Assembly (NCBI GenBank): GCA_022885665.1
Contig: JAGQDJ010000024.1
Span: forward strand, 310,001 to 374,000
DNA: 64,000 bases
Source of the DNA: Triops longicaudatus
Lineage: Eukaryota; Arthropoda; Branchiopoda; Notostraca; Triopsidae
Direction of reading: 5' to 3'
The translations under genes were made by a program, and so were the position numbers. Below, piece after piece: positions 38,701 to 53,700 of the stretch (the stretch's first letter is position 1; every line of letters begins with the position of its first letter). The notes under the pieces are model-generated. The model searched no databases and was not told where the DNA came from. It saw nothing but the letters and a program-made list of their open reading frames with translations.

Positions 38701-41700
38701 CATAAAGTCTTACGAGAGAGTCTTACGTTCCTCAAAACTTACGAAAAGGATTTACCGTTGACGTGGACCATAATTATAGTTTATGAAAATCGCACATAAT
38801 AGTCGATTTATCTTGGGGCGTTCATCGTCAGGCGTTAATGGTGGTGGTGCGTACGTATATGGTCATACACAAGTTAAAAAAAAATGTTCCGTCTATTTTT
38901 TCCCTTATGTGTTCACCTGCTTACGTATATGGTCATACGTTGCAGTAAAAGTGAGTAAATATCTAAGCGAGAAGATGAACGCCTAAGGGAAAAAATAAAC
39001 GGGACTTTTTTTAACTTATGTATTTTTATAGCGTTGAGTTACTTTTTGTGTGAGATTAAAGACCTCGGAGCTTGTGATATGTAAAGCGACACAAGTTTTG
39101 CCTAAGACATGATAAATAGTCCTTTGCATTTCAAAAGGTGGAATTTATGACCGGTGAACACATTTTTTTCACAAATATTTTCTTCTCTTTACAGCCACGT
39201 GAGAGAGGGCGCATGCGATTCCATATGCTCCAGAATGTCCAAACCTGTTTGGATTACCTACGCTATAGAAAGGTACGTAGTAACAAGGACCGTGGTTGAA
39301 TTGTAAAGAAATGAAACCAGAAAGAACAAATGAAGTACGAGTAGCTAAAACACTAGGGGAATTCATGTTATCCTTTTAATGCCCTTGGTAGATCAAACTG
39401 GTCAACATCCGAGCAGATGATATCGTGGATGGGAATCCCAAGCTGATCCTGGGTTTAATATGGACCATCATCTTGCACTTCCAAGTAAGTTGCGAACTTG
39501 CGTATTCTTTTCACTTCTGTTCACACAGGATGACCAAGTTATGTGTTATTGGTGAGTTTGTAACGTTCCAAATTTGGCTGAGGTGCTACTCACTTGTAGT
39601 CGCATTAGTTTGCAAACGCCTTTAGCCAGCTTGCAAGATTTGCGAGCTTGTTTCCCCTTTTTGTTCCGTGGCTAGCAACTCGTTACCGAACCACGTTTGC
39701 CATTTTCTTGCCTGCCTTGCAGTTTGGCAGATTTGCATACGCATTCGTAATTCACTTTGCATTTCTGGTTAGCGTTGAAAAGAAGTCCTTATGAGACCCG
39801 AAAAACTTCATCAAAAGGTCAATGACTGGCTTGGCTCTGTCGCGGAGAAAAAGTACTTGAACAAGCCTGGAGGAAGAATAGGTTGTTATTTTTAATTAGG
39901 AGACATGCGAAGCTTACTGGGCTGGAGCCGTTTCGTTTGCATTTTATACAAGGCAAATGCAATTAAAGATTTGGGTTAAGCATCTTTTTTGGCTCTGCCC
40001 GGCTATTAAAAACGTTCTCAGCTTAATTGCTTCGCAGTTTGATCAGCGAACAGCGACAAAAGCGAAGCCGCATGCGAATCTAGTCCCGCGTTCTAGGAGG
40101 AACATTATGATTTCATTGTTGCGCTGTTATGACGCATTTTTGCCCCATTAAAGCATGGCTCATAGCGGCAAACAAGTATGTCAACTGTAATGCTCTCGTT
40201 TGCCGGTTAAAAGGGGTCTGGAATGGAATTTCGATACCCAAGCGTTTATTTTCTAGCTAGAATTGACATTGAAAGGCCTTTCTATATTTCATATAAGGTA
40301 AATTTATGCTGCGAGGACATGGGGATCTTGTTTGCTAAGGTAAGCTTCCAACCACTTTTCATAGATGGCATTAGCTGTTGCGGTTACCTGATACGCTCGC
40401 GTTGTCAATCTGGGCCAAGTGCCAACTTTGACGCAATGAGAATTAGGGCTATTTTTGAAGCTTCTTTGGCTGTTACTTTGGAGGGGTAAATAAGATAACG
40501 TGGGTATTGGCCCCAATGACAACTCGGACGTTGCTGGCGTCGGTGAGCGTTTGACAGTGAAACTCTAAAAGTGTAGGCCACCAATAATGGTGGTTGGACT
40601 TTCTATTGTTCCTAGTTTGTCAGGGCATTTTTTTTTGTTTTGTTGGGGATTTCCATTCTCGCTTCCTCTCTTTCACCTAAGAGTGATTGCTACTCATGCA
40701 AACTGGCGGAAATTACTTTTGCTTTCCGGTTGTTGTGAACCGTCCTGAACTGCGGCAGTAGTTAACCAATCGCAATACTAGGAGAAAACTCATTGTGCTG
40801 GAACGTTTTCGTGTGTTAACTCAGCCAGTAAAGTCTGATTCTACCTTCGTGTGAGGAACGTATTCATTTTCCAAAAGAAATACTCCTTTTTTCGCTGCAC
40901 TATGGCTTCCATTGACAGAACGTGTCATTAAATCCCTCGATTGCCGGACGGGCAGCGAAAGAACGAAAAGAGAATAAAAGACTGACAGGACAATAACAAA
41001 AGAGATCCGCATTGCTCAAATCGTGTGATCACAGCACAAGAAGTCTTTTTTTTATTGTTACGGGGTGGTGTAACATGCCAAATCCCTGGCACGCGATCCC
41101 CATTGGCTGAAAAGTATCCGGCTGCGAAAGCCAAAATATCTTTTAGGCACCTAAATAATCCTGACTGGGAGGGAGGCAATGATGAATAGGTGCATGAAAT
41201 TGTGTTGATAATAACACCATGTCCTTGCGGTGGCATTTAGCCTGGGCCAAGCTTTGGCTAAGTCCAGGAGCTGCTACACCTTATGTTAACCCTAGTGCAG
41301 CTTCGGAACAAAATGGACGATCCTTAGTGCAAAATGCAGCAGCAACACATACGTTGGTACCTGTTCTGCGAAGAACCGTCTCGCTTGCTGAACTTCCGGC
41401 CGCGCGGACTCCCGAAGATGCCAAAGTGCTTTTCGGATTTAGGTCACAAGTAAGGCAAAATTGGATTTGCCAAAGACGTCAACTCTTGGCGTGTTTTTGT
41501 AGAAGTGTCTTGTTTTTAGACACGCTTGTTACCACAGAGATTGTTATTATGCGTATTTTGCCGACTCTACGCGCTTTTCATGAAGAGGGTGACACGTTCG
41601 CGTAAACTGAACTTTTGACGTTCGGTCAGTTTCTAATACTGATCAGTTGAAATTTCTAGAGGGAAATATAATTATGCGAGAATATTTGTGTGCAAATTGA

Positions 41701-44700
41701 AAGTGAATTTTTGGGTTGAATTCTAGGATATTGAAAAGGGAAAATAACTTTGATAAGCTTGGTAATCTGTGGTTCAAATTCAAAACTGTATTCTAGGGGT
41801 AAAACGCACGAAATTAACTCTAGGGGAAAATCTTGTTGTATTCTGTAGGAAACGAAGATGAAAGTAATTTATGGGCAATTTCACGAACAGGTAGCTGGCA
41901 TTATAGTGAAGTTAACTTCTTTTTTTCGAGGACAAATTAGAGCAGAAATATTTGGGTAATTGTAAGAGTAGCTAATTATGAAATTAAGATCAGCTTTGTG
42001 GGGAAACCTAAATTCGATGATGATCTATGGGAAAAATATGACAGCAATATTTGGGCACAAACGACAAAATTGACACCGAGATCACATTTAGTGGTGAATT
42101 CTGGAGAAATTTCGAGGTAGCTTGAATAATAAATTTTGAGGTAAGTTCAAAGTGTACATCCAGAACTACAAGCGTAATGTGATACAAGCCATTTAAAAGG
42201 GGAGGGGAAAGCAAAATGTGTCCTTGACCACCTTCAGAGCGAAGTTGCTCTTTAACGCGAAAGATTTACATAACAAGTCCAAATCTTGGAAAGAGCCGAG
42301 CGTTGTTTTTCACTTCATTAAGCTTTTCGTCTAGTAGTTAAAGAGTTGTTGTCTTATCTTAGCTTGCTTGAGAAGGAGCAATAAATGAGTGAAGAAAAAG
42401 GCTTTGCTGTAGGGGAAACTCGCAAAGGCTGTTTGCCCACTGTTTAGTCAAACGTTTTTGTGTCGACATTGCGCATTCGTCGTCCATATGTAGCACGATT
42501 TACCGTATTTGGTGCGTACTACCGAGTCAGAGTGGTTTCGTCCCGGGGCTTATAAACATCTTCCCCAACATTTCTGGTTCTACCTGGCTTGAGTGAACCG
42601 AAATCCGCCCTGGACCATAGCTATGCTTAGCAGCAGTATTAGAACGCAACAGGTCGCTCTCTGCGCCACACGACCAACGAGCAGATGAAAGAAGAATAAG
42701 ACAGTAAGAAAGCGAGAGAAGGAGGGAAGGCAAGCTAGCTCGACAGGGACGAAGAAAGCAAAAAAGAAAAATAAGGTCTTCCCTTTTTCGCTGTAAAGTC
42801 GTACCCGAAAGCCTGTCCCGAATCTTGGCACCACTGGTGCTTAGATTCCAGTAAGCTACGCTACAAACCAGGTGTGTCGTGTGTGTGCGTTACAAGTGAC
42901 GTTTAGGGTGTTTGTTTACATCCGGGAATTTCATCTTTATTGCCGCCAGTCAAACAGCAGAAAAATGTCGTTGCAAAAGACTACCAAAGTGTATTTGGGA
43001 AATGGCGATGAGGCCGCGGCCAATCATCCAAGTCGCCAAGCCATGGAGAGTGCCGAAGAAGCGCTACGATTAGCGAAGCGCATGCAATTCACTGGCCAAG
43101 TGCACTCGGTGTATACACAGAAAAGGGTCAGCACCCAAGTGCAGGAGACAACCAAAGAGATGCAAAGGACCGGCTATCATCAAGGTGGTCGCCGTACCGT
43201 TACTAAACACGTTGTCCATTCCACGACAACCTACACGCGCGGCGAAGAGCGGCTCGTCAACGAACCCCTAACACAACCTAATGAAGGAAGCCGACGAAGT
43301 ACCGGGTCACAACACCGGGCCGTAACCTATTTAGAAATACCGCCCAAGAGATCAAAGGTACGAAGTACTAAACAGTACTCGCAATTTCTTCAAAAAACGA
43401 CCAAAACAAAGCACACTTATGCGAACCACACAGCAATGGGTAACAATGGAACGTCCCATCCTTACAGTCCCAATTTCATTGTTACCAATCAACGTTTAGT
43501 TACAATGGTTCCGCGTGCAATCTTATATCTTGTACATACAATGTATATAATGTCAATATTTGGAGTTAAAAATCAAGTGCCCAGTACCGTGTTATGCGCC
43601 ATGAACCCGCCGCAAGTGGTCAGAACTTTGGTATGGTTAGTTCGTGGGTGGGGAATTTGCATTCCTCCCTAGTGTATGACGTCATCCCTGTGAAACACCC
43701 TGAGCAAGTTGGGGCTGATTAAAGGTGCAAGATTAGGCAAGGTTGGATGCTGAACTTGAAAGTGGGTGGCCTAAACGGGGGGATTTACCATAGTTTTCTC
43801 CCAGTTGAGGTGTCCAAACCTGCTGTGGTTCATTTGTCCAATTTTGGGGCAACAAAAAGAACAGCCTACGCCTGCGCATCTTAGCATGCTGTCTTACCCC
43901 ATGTTGCTGGGAGTTGCCATTTTGGCATGACGAGGCTATATTTGTCGAAGACTTCAGTGTTAAAAGGAGAATAAGAATACATTAAGGCGTACGTGATTGG
44001 CGTTAGAAGATCGCGTTAAAAGATTCGCGTTAGGAATGTTAAGGAATGCACTTCTATTGCCAATACAGGTCCTAATTGGCGAGAAGCGAGACACTGGAGT
44101 CTTATCAAGGAAAAGGTGCTGTGATGAGAACCACACAATGATGTCATGAGTATATGTGGCTACTTCTGTCCAACGAAAAAAAAAGGAAGTTAGCGCTGAA
44201 TGGTTAGTTGAATGGCAAAGTACTTATCTTCCCACGCACTTAGCAACCCGGGGAAACATGTGCGCTGCGGGGCAAAGAAAAGATCTATGTACTAGGTTTT
44301 TGTTTACGAAAGGATCCTATACGTGCAATTACATGTAATCGCGAGGGGCAGGCCACATAATCTGACAACAGTTTGATAACGTAAAACAAGCAAGTGGCTT
44401 AAAGGAGTGCAGAAGGTTTCAGTAATGGAAAGCGACGAAAGAGGTGGCTGTATTGAATTTGGTGTACTGGCCTGGCTCGTTGTATGCTGGCTATGGCGAG
44501 TGAGGCCACGATGGAAGGTTGAAAAAATGCTTATTCTAGGTTTAAAGCATTTTTTAGGTTTGAGAGATTGAGGACTTAATTAGCAGTCTTATGTGCAAAA
44601 CTGCCATTTTTTTCACTTTTCATAATTTGTTTTCTTGTTCGTCAACTTTCTAGATTTCGGATATTATGGTGGGACAGGATGAAAGCGTGACAGCCAGAGA

Positions 44701-47700
44701 AGCCTTGCTGCGATGGGCACAACGAACGACTGCCAAATATCCGGGCGTCCGTGTCCATGACTTCACCAGTTCATGGCGCGATGGGTTAGCTTTCAATGCA
44801 ATTATTCATAGAAACAGGTAAATATTTGTCATTCAGATGTATTTTTTTTTTTACAGAAGATTAGGAATTAATCAATGTATTCTTAGACCTGATTTGGTGG
44901 ATTGGCGCTCCTTGCGTCACCGTCAAGTGCGTGATAGATTGGACTCGGCTTTCCATGTGGTAGAGCGAGATTACGGAGTGACGCGACTTCTCGACCCTGA
45001 AGGTGACAAAGACTTCTTCTGCTGCTTTTTTGTCTATAAGAAAGATTTATTGACTTGGTTTGTTCTTACGTGTGGGGTGTTTCCTGTTGGGTGTAACCGC
45101 CTTTTGTTCTTGATTACATTTAGGGCTTGGTTTGTTAGTCGTGTAGCCCTTTTTTAGGGATTCTGGGTCTAACAAAAGGGTTATTTGCGCAAGAACGGTG
45201 CCATTTACATGCGCGAACTTTCTTGGCAAACTTTTTCTTTTATTACAATCTAAATTTGTGTCACAGATGTCGATACCCCCGAACCAGACGAGAAGTCCCT
45301 TATTACGTACATCTCCTCGCTTTACGATGTGTTCCCCGAGCCTCCTAAAATTCACCCACTCTATGACCCGGTAAGTTGTTTTCTTTTGTATGATTTTTTT
45401 TGCGCCTTTCTTGCTATTGTCTTTCTACCTTCGCCTATTTTTTTTGTGTATTTTAAATTTTTTAAATTATTTTGTTTTATTATTTTTTAAATTGTTCCAT
45501 GTAATTGCGTACTAATGGTTTTTATCTTAATTTTTGTAGGAAACGCAAAGGAAGTACCAAGAATATCGCGAAATATCTACCGCGCTGTTGGTTTGGATGC
45601 GTGAGCACATTTCGCTCATGAGCGACCGCAGCTTTCCGCCAACTTTAATTGAAATGAAGAAGTTGCTGGCCGAATCTAACCGCTTCCGCATGGAAGATGT
45701 GCCACCGCGGTCGAGAGAAAAGCAAAAACTAGCTCATCTCTTCAGGGATATTGAGGTACGTTGCTTCAATTCACTTGAAAATGAGAAAAAAATTGGTTCT
45801 AATGCTATATCCATCTTTCGTCCGGGGGTAATAATCTTAATAGAAATTCTTGGAAGAGACTCAAGAGAAGCTGGAAACCGAATTACGCCCGGAATCGATC
45901 GAACGAATGTGGAATCACTTGATGTCCCTACATCAAGAACGCGATCAAGCTATTCACGAAGAAATTCAGCGGTAAAAGTCCAAACCTTTAAATTGTTAGC
46001 AAGATTCATGCGTTGACAATGGCATTACATGCTTTGCAGATTGGAACGCTTGCAGCGTATTGCTGAAAAAGTGCACCGCGAAGCGAAGCAAACTGAAGCG
46101 AAATTGGAGGAAATTGAGCAACGCATTGATGAAGAAGCCAAACGTCTCGATCGCTTGCATCCGCAAGACGCCAAAGCTAACTGCGATGCTATTAACGTTG
46201 ATGTCAACAGTGTCGAAGAAGCCATTCAAGCTATGTTTGCTGACGTGCAAACCTTGAAAGATGGCCGTTATAACCAAGCCTCTGAGCTTCATAAGAGGTC
46301 AGCTGACTTTAGATCATCTCTGTTTCCTTATTAATGTCTTTTTAACCTTCGGATTAAATTTTTGATCTCCCTGTCACCCGTATAGGGTCCAGCGTTTGCA
46401 CCAACGCTGGCTGTCCTTACGTACCCTTTTCCAAAGCCGACTCCTCTCCGTGTTGCCTAGCCTGACTGTCGTAGATAGCAGACAGTCACGTTCTTCTTTA
46501 GAAGCTCGATTGTTCCAAACCAATGAACTTTTCCGGTTCCTGTATGATTGCAGTGAATGGGTTAGATCCAAACTTGTAAGTGATTCAGTCCCCTTTAACC
46601 CTATGTTGTTGATTGATAACGATCTCTCTTCCAGAAACTGCTCGATGAAGCTGAATATGGCACAGATTTGCCGTCAGTGCAAGTGGAACTTGAAAGCCAC
46701 CAGAAAGAACACCGTGCTATTGATAAATTCCAGACTAATGTGGAGAAGTGCATAAATGCCAAGGTAAGATTTCTCTTGGTTTTTGTCCCTAAGTTAAATA
46801 GGTTCATAAAACGAATAAAAAAATAAAATTTTTGAGATTTGTATGCAAGAAATAAACAATATGTAAATTTAAGTAAATAAATAAACTAGACATGGATACA
46901 ATAAATATATAAAATATCAGTATTAAACTTTTATTGATTGGACCTGAACAAGGCCATACAGAATAAAGTAAGAAAATCCAGAAGAAGTGATAAAAATGAG
47001 AAAAACGTAGTACAAGCAATTCTGTGTTTTCTTCAGTTAGATATACGATGAATAGGGAAATAAAAGTTTTGTACAAGGTAGTACTTTTTTTTTAAAAAAA
47101 AAGGACAAGAGTAATGTGTCTGCGGGCTCTTTCGTTTATTTAGAGTAAATTCCAAGGAGAAGAATTGTCAATTTATGTACAGCACTTAACGATTTTGCAA
47201 AAGAACTACAATGAACTCCTCGTCCTCTCCAATAAACGCCTCGCTGACTTGGATACTCTGTTGGATTTCATCCAATCGGCTACGTCAGAACTTATTTGGC
47301 TCAACGAGAAAGAGGAAACGGAACTTGCGCGCGACTGGTCTGCGAAGAACTTGAATGTCTTGGAAATCGAACGCTATTACGAGGTAATCAATCATCTTCG
47401 TATGAATTCTTAAGCTTCTTTGTCCTAACCATCCTTCTTTTATGCATTCCAAGAAAAATTTTGGTATGGGATATCAGGTTGGTTAAATCTTCCCAAAAAT
47501 GTCATGACGAAATAAAGTTTAATTGTTAATTTTTTTCTGCATTCGCACGTTGCAGGCCTTAATGAGCGAACTCGAGAAGAGAGAAATTCAATTCAGTGCC
47601 GTGCAAGATCGAGGCGAAGCGTTGGTTTTGCAACACCATCCCGCGTCCAAGTGCGTTGAAGCTTATATGGCTGCCATGCAGACGCAGTGGTCTTGGTTAC

Positions 47701-50700
47701 TGCAATTGACTTTATGCTTGGAAACCCATTTGCGCCATGCAGCAGTTTACCATAGTTTTTTCAATGAAGTGCACGAGTGTGAACAATGGGTTATGAAGTA
47801 AGTTTCTGGTCACGTTTTCTATAAGTTTTTCACGTTGCTTTTAACAACCGGGAGCTTACCCATCCTCTGTTGGTTGCTAACACGCCCTCTTTCGTCCCTT
47901 TCTTTTCGTTTCCTCTCACTGCAGGCACGACGAGCTCCTTAATTCCGTGTATAGCAAAGCGGATTTCACGCTAGATGAAGGTGAACGGCTCTTAAGGGAC
48001 ATGCAAGAATTGAGGGAGGATTTAAGCCGTTACGGCGATTTAGTTCAATCCTTAAACGAACGCAGCCGAGAAGTGGTGCCTTTGAAACAACGCCGGTTGC
48101 CCGTCAAACAGCCCATTCACGTCACATCAATTTGCGCTTACAAGCACATGAATGTAATATTCGTTAGTGTCATAGTTGTGTACACAAATTCATCTGTTCT
48201 TCCGTTCAGTTGGTCATCAGCAAAGAAGAGAAGTGCCAGTTGATTAACAACACCCAAAAAGCCAAATGGAAAATTGTGAACAGTTCTGGTGTGGAAGGAA
48301 TGGTACCAAGCGTATGCTTCCTGATCCCGCCACCTGATCCTGAAGCAACAGAAGCTGCTGACAAGCTGAAACGTCAATACGACCGATGCGTTGCCTTGTG
48401 GCAGAAGAAACAGCTCCGTATGCGCCAGAATATGATCTTTGCCACCATCAAGGTCGTCAAAAGCTGGGATTTGGCTCAGGTAGAGGTTTTCCTCCTCAGA
48501 TAATTTTTGTTTCCTTTTAGTATGTTCCCCTTGATAGTTCAGCTGGAAAATTTTACCCATTTAAATCAATACCCAATAATAGTTCTAGATTATTTGTATT
48601 ATTTTGTATTACTCTACATCATTGTATACATGCACTGTAAATTATTCCCAAAAGTATGTACCTTTTCTCCAGTTTCCTTCTTTACTGATAAAGTTACTAA
48701 TCTTTTCACTTTTCGCTATCTTTGGAGTTTTTTTAGTATTGTCTTTAGTATTTTCAGCGGTTTTTTTTTTCTCTTCTCTTGTGATATTTTCGACTTAAGT
48801 GTTAATAACTTTTATTGTTGAACAGTTTTTGGCCATGGGCAAGGAGCAGCGCGATGCTATTCGACGTGCCTTGAACGAAGATGCTGAGAAATTGTTGCAA
48901 GAAGGCGACCCTAATGACCCCCAACTGCGCCGCTTGCAGCGCGAGATGGATGAAGTCAACAAGCTGTTTGACGAATTTGAGCGGCGGGCTGCCATGGGTG
49001 AAGATGGGAAGAAGACACCTGCCAAGGGCCTCAGCGACCAATTAAGCACCTTGCAAACTGCGTTGGAAGATGCCGAGCGCACCTTAACTTCTCGTGTGAC
49101 GGCACCTTTGCCGCGTGACTTGGATCAGTTGGAACAACTCGTACTGCAGCACAAAGCCTTCGAAACGCAGTTACATGCCTTGGAACCGGAGTTGGAATCG
49201 GCCAAGAAGAGCGTCCAAACCGGCCCGCGTAAGCCTGCGACGGTGCAAACCCGTTTGGATGTCTGCATTGACAAATGGAACGGTTTATGGATGACGTCCA
49301 GACTTTATGTAGAGCGTCTTAAGGCGGCAGAAATGGCTTTGTCTGACTTGGAAGAAGCGACCAATTTGGTATCTGAATTTGAAATGCGACTTGCCGGCTA
49401 CGACAAGATGCCGTCGGAATTGGACGCTTTGCGAAATGTACGATTTATATTCTCTTTGGATATTGATACAAAAACTCATTTGTTTTCCTTTTCTTTAACT
49501 AGGTCCATGAGGACTTGCTAGGATTGCAAAACTCGATCCAGAGTCATCAATCTGTGGTCGATACGTTGCATACGGATGTGGTGCAAGTACGTCATTTGGT
49601 TGAAAACTCGCGCCAAGCTGTCCAAGCCACGGTTCGTAAACATCCCGACGTCGACCGCCTGGAAGCAGAAGTCTCGTCCGTTACTGCACGCTGGAGCAAT
49701 GTCTGCACTCAAGTTGTCGAAAGGTACACTGTAACGAAATTTTTTTACATTCTATTACATTAACCACGTTCACAGATTGCAAAGCTGCGAAGTTGCTTGC
49801 GAACTTTTGCAGCAATACCAAACCGTGTCCCAAGCTTCCCATTCCTGGTTAGATGGCATGACCGAAAAGGCTAAAAAGCTCGGACCTCTTGAAAATGGAG
49901 TCCAAGCCCGCAGCCAAGTGGAAACTACTTTGGTAATATGCAAATTATACATATTATTGTTTGTCTTACACTAAATAAATATTTTCGGGATGAAAAGCAT
50001 CTCTACAATGGTGTCACTGAAAGGAAAGTCAGCATGGAGGAAGCGAACGCTGTTGGCGCGCGACTCATCCGAGAAGCGAAGGTAAGAGTGCAATTCTTTG
50101 CCCTTGAATTGCTAGTTTGCTGTGTGCGAATGAACTTTGCGTGCCTGCTTGTGTCGAGTCTCCTCTTCATTATGATTTGATACAAGTCAAATTTGGTGGA
50201 GGGTTCAAAACGCTCCAAACACATAGCTTGTTGCTTTTTTGGGGGGAGAAAAGGGCTAGGGAACTTACCAAACAAAATCAAAACACTCACGTAAAGTTCT
50301 TGAAACTTTTACTCGTGTACCACGTTACATAAAACAACAACACAAATATCCCTCTTGACCTTTTATGCCCCATACGCGAGTTACCTCCAAGGATCAAGCC
50401 CCTTTACCATACACCATCCTCCCAAGAACCTTTAAAACAACAAGGAAGAAGAAAAACACACTACAGTTCTTGATTTTCCTCTGTTTTAGGCTTCGAAAGC
50501 TTGGTATTGGCGAATATTTTATTTATTTATTTATTGGCTTGCAAGCTAAGAGTGGGTGTGGTCGTTTCATTTCAATTTGAATAAATATTTTTAACTATAC
50601 TAAACAAACTAACACCCTGTCTTTCTTTCTTCTTTCACCAATTTTCCTTGATTATTCCTTGATCCTTCCGTCAACCTCAACAATTCCTTTATACCCCACG

Positions 50701-53700
50701 AACCTCTTGTTGCAAAATCCGTACTCCAAACCCCGTCCAGATTTACGATATCCGCTTGAAGCACTACAAAGAAGGATTGGAAGAAGTGCATCCAAGTTTG
50801 GATGGTAGTCTGGCCAAGAGGGCCAGAATCATTCCTGGTGCTGAGCTTGTGGCTCAGTCCCTTGATGCGCTCAATGACAAGTACGACTCGCTTGTCAACC
50901 TCTTGCTCGCTCGCTTGGAACGGATCCGGGAACTGAATCAAGATGATCCCGAAATTCAGGTAAACATTTTTAGATCCTTGTTCTCGGTGTTAATTTATTT
51001 TTATCTCCTATTCTTTCATTCATTATTGGAAAGAGCGATAAAAGTAGGAAGAGAGCTAGGAACGTGTTTTGAGTTTGGGTGGAGATAAAAAGCCGAAAAG
51101 CCCTGACGAGGAGATGTTGCTATATAAGGGGAAGTTTTATGATTGTAAATGAATGTATGAGTAAAAGGGCGGAGTTTGGGTTTGGTTGTTTCGTGGTATC
51201 GTCTTTTAACCAAGTGTTGACCAAACAACGTGGGCAGTTGGGAAAAAAGACGAGATCGGGATTATTTGGAAGGGTTTTTTATTCACATGACTTGATCTTG
51301 AGGCTTTCAGTGTTTCATTGGTCCGTGAGAACGATTATAACCTGGGATAATTGGTGCGTTTAGGTTGTGCTGGAAAGTGTGGAGCGTGTGCCCGTGCGTA
51401 CATACCGTGCAGAATTGGATCTGGAAAGGTGGGAGGAAGAACAAGACATGATGTCGGGACGCTTTTCGATTCGAACGCAGTGAGTTTTTTTTCCGTTTTT
51501 ACTGTTGTGTTAATCCTACATTAGTCCCAGATGAAACGGATAAGTTCAAGTCGGTTAAGTTCAGACACAAACGGCACGGAAGTCCAATTTAAGTAAATGT
51601 GTCGGAATAGATTGTACAAATATTTTTGTTTGAAGTTAGGCCAAAACTTGCACTGCAAAAAGGTAAAAATTTACGGTGAAACAAGACGTGTTTAGAACCT
51701 TGTATGGAATTGATGGCTAGTTTGCTTGGGTGGAAGCTATTAAACTGTGGTGATCGCACCTGTTTTTAACCTTCCAAGGCGTTGCCTTCTCGTCTTCGTG
51801 CTGAAAACCCCCTGTCTGCTCTGTAGCCAGTTAGGGTGGAGTACATTGAAATTAATGAGGAGACAGCGAACTCCGAAAAAAATTGTCAGTTTGATGGGGA
51901 AGAACTTCGCCGTTGCTTCCCGGAGGGCACATATTCATGACTTTAGCTTTTTCATCCTACAAAGCCAATACGACCAAAAAAGTTTTACATTAAATTTTGT
52001 GTGGCGAAAAATTTCTCGCATTTTCACAGAAAGATAATTTAATTTTACGTCATGTAAAGTAATGTTTCTTTTTTGCATAAGAAAAGCATGAATTGAAGGC
52101 CTTTTAAGGTTTAATAAGACTAGAAACTTCATCGTTGAGTTTAAATTATCCTACAACGAATTTTCGTAGATATGGTTACAAATAGTTTCAAGGAAGTTTT
52201 ATTATTGCGCAAGTTTGTTCATAATTGAGCTTTCCGGTGGCAGAATCTCACATTTAACAAGTTTTACAATTGATTCGGCGTAGACTGCAGTATGATAAAT
52301 CACAACGGTAGAATAAAACGTGTGTGTAAAGCAATCTGGTTAATTAAGTGAAGTTGCTGCCAAGCGCGTGCAACAACATTGAATACGTAATTTAGTAAAT
52401 TCAGAAACTACACTTTGTAGTGCACGTGCATTAGTGACGTTTCACGCGTTGTTTTCTGTTCATTTCCACGAAGTTGCAGTCACAGGAGACATTGGTGTCG
52501 TAGTCCAAGAACTGTGTATAATAATTGGCCATTGATCGGTTAAAATACGTATTTATTTTTGTTCCACTATTTACGTGAAATTTTTCGCCGCATACTTACT
52601 TACAGATGGTTAGATTACTTTTAATAATGCTTTTTTTGGTTCATATGCTTGTTATTTAAGTTATTTTTGTACTTCCCTTGACTGTATATAACAGTTTTAC
52701 CGCAATAGGCAAAAGCCTACGCGGTCAGTCAATATTAAAAATAAAAAAAAAACTTAAAAAAAAAACTTTTATTTTCACCGTGAACGTGATTTATGATATG
52801 AAGCATGGTCCGAGTACCTCTAGTTAAAGTGTTTTAATTTTACATCTATTTAATTAATTTCGCGTCGAAATACTTGCCCTGGAAAATACTAATTTTCGTA
52901 TTCCATTGTAGGGAAAGGCGAGAATCGTTGGAAGTGGACAGTCTCCAGAGAACAAGCAGCCAAAGCATGGTGATCTCCCAACACAGCTCTGCCACGAGCA
53001 GTCTGCACATTACGCAACGCACTATCAGCACACGCCGCACCTCTTCTACCACCATCACCACTTCCACCACCGCCAACTTGAATTTCGCTCACATTCCCGC
53101 CATCAGAGATCCCCAACAGCCAGAGGGTGACAGTAATACACTGCTGACACTCGTCCAGGCTGTCGAGCGGGGTGTCATTAACCTAGCTACTGGCACTTAC
53201 GTCGATCCTTGCACTAAGACCGCTTTGCCCTTGGACCAAGCTGTCCAAGCCGGGTTGGTTGACGCCACTTGGGCGACACAGTTGAGCACACCTTTGGGTG
53301 GAACTGGTCCGCAGCCCGAGCTTAGCCAGAACTTTTCCTTGTGGGACGCCATCCAACAGGGCGTCTTTGACATCTCAAGGAATTGCTTCGTAGACCCTAA
53401 CACGGGGTCAAATCTCAGTTTGGCGGAAGCCACTCGTCAAGGTTTAATCAAACAAGAGCAGGTAAGCGCGCTGGTTGAAGCGGGTTTTGTTCAAGTCACA
53501 CAACTTTCTTTGGCCGAAATGATCGAACGGCAGTGGATCGACGCGGATGGACAAATCCACGATCCGGCAACAGGACGAGTACTGAGCCTGGCTGAGGCTC
53601 GCGACGCAAACTTAGTTGTAGTAGGCCCTAAAGCAGATAGTTCCACCGCGTCATCGCTAGCTGTCGCATTGTCCGATCTGATTCAGCAAGGTGTTGTTAC

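Noticed and set aside
43358..43672. Continuation of the frame of first exon 4 to a stop at 43672
   Set aside because: The GTACGA donor at 43358 is in the exact phase of CH2, and the composition changes after it; a free-standing 266-residue protein is less likely.
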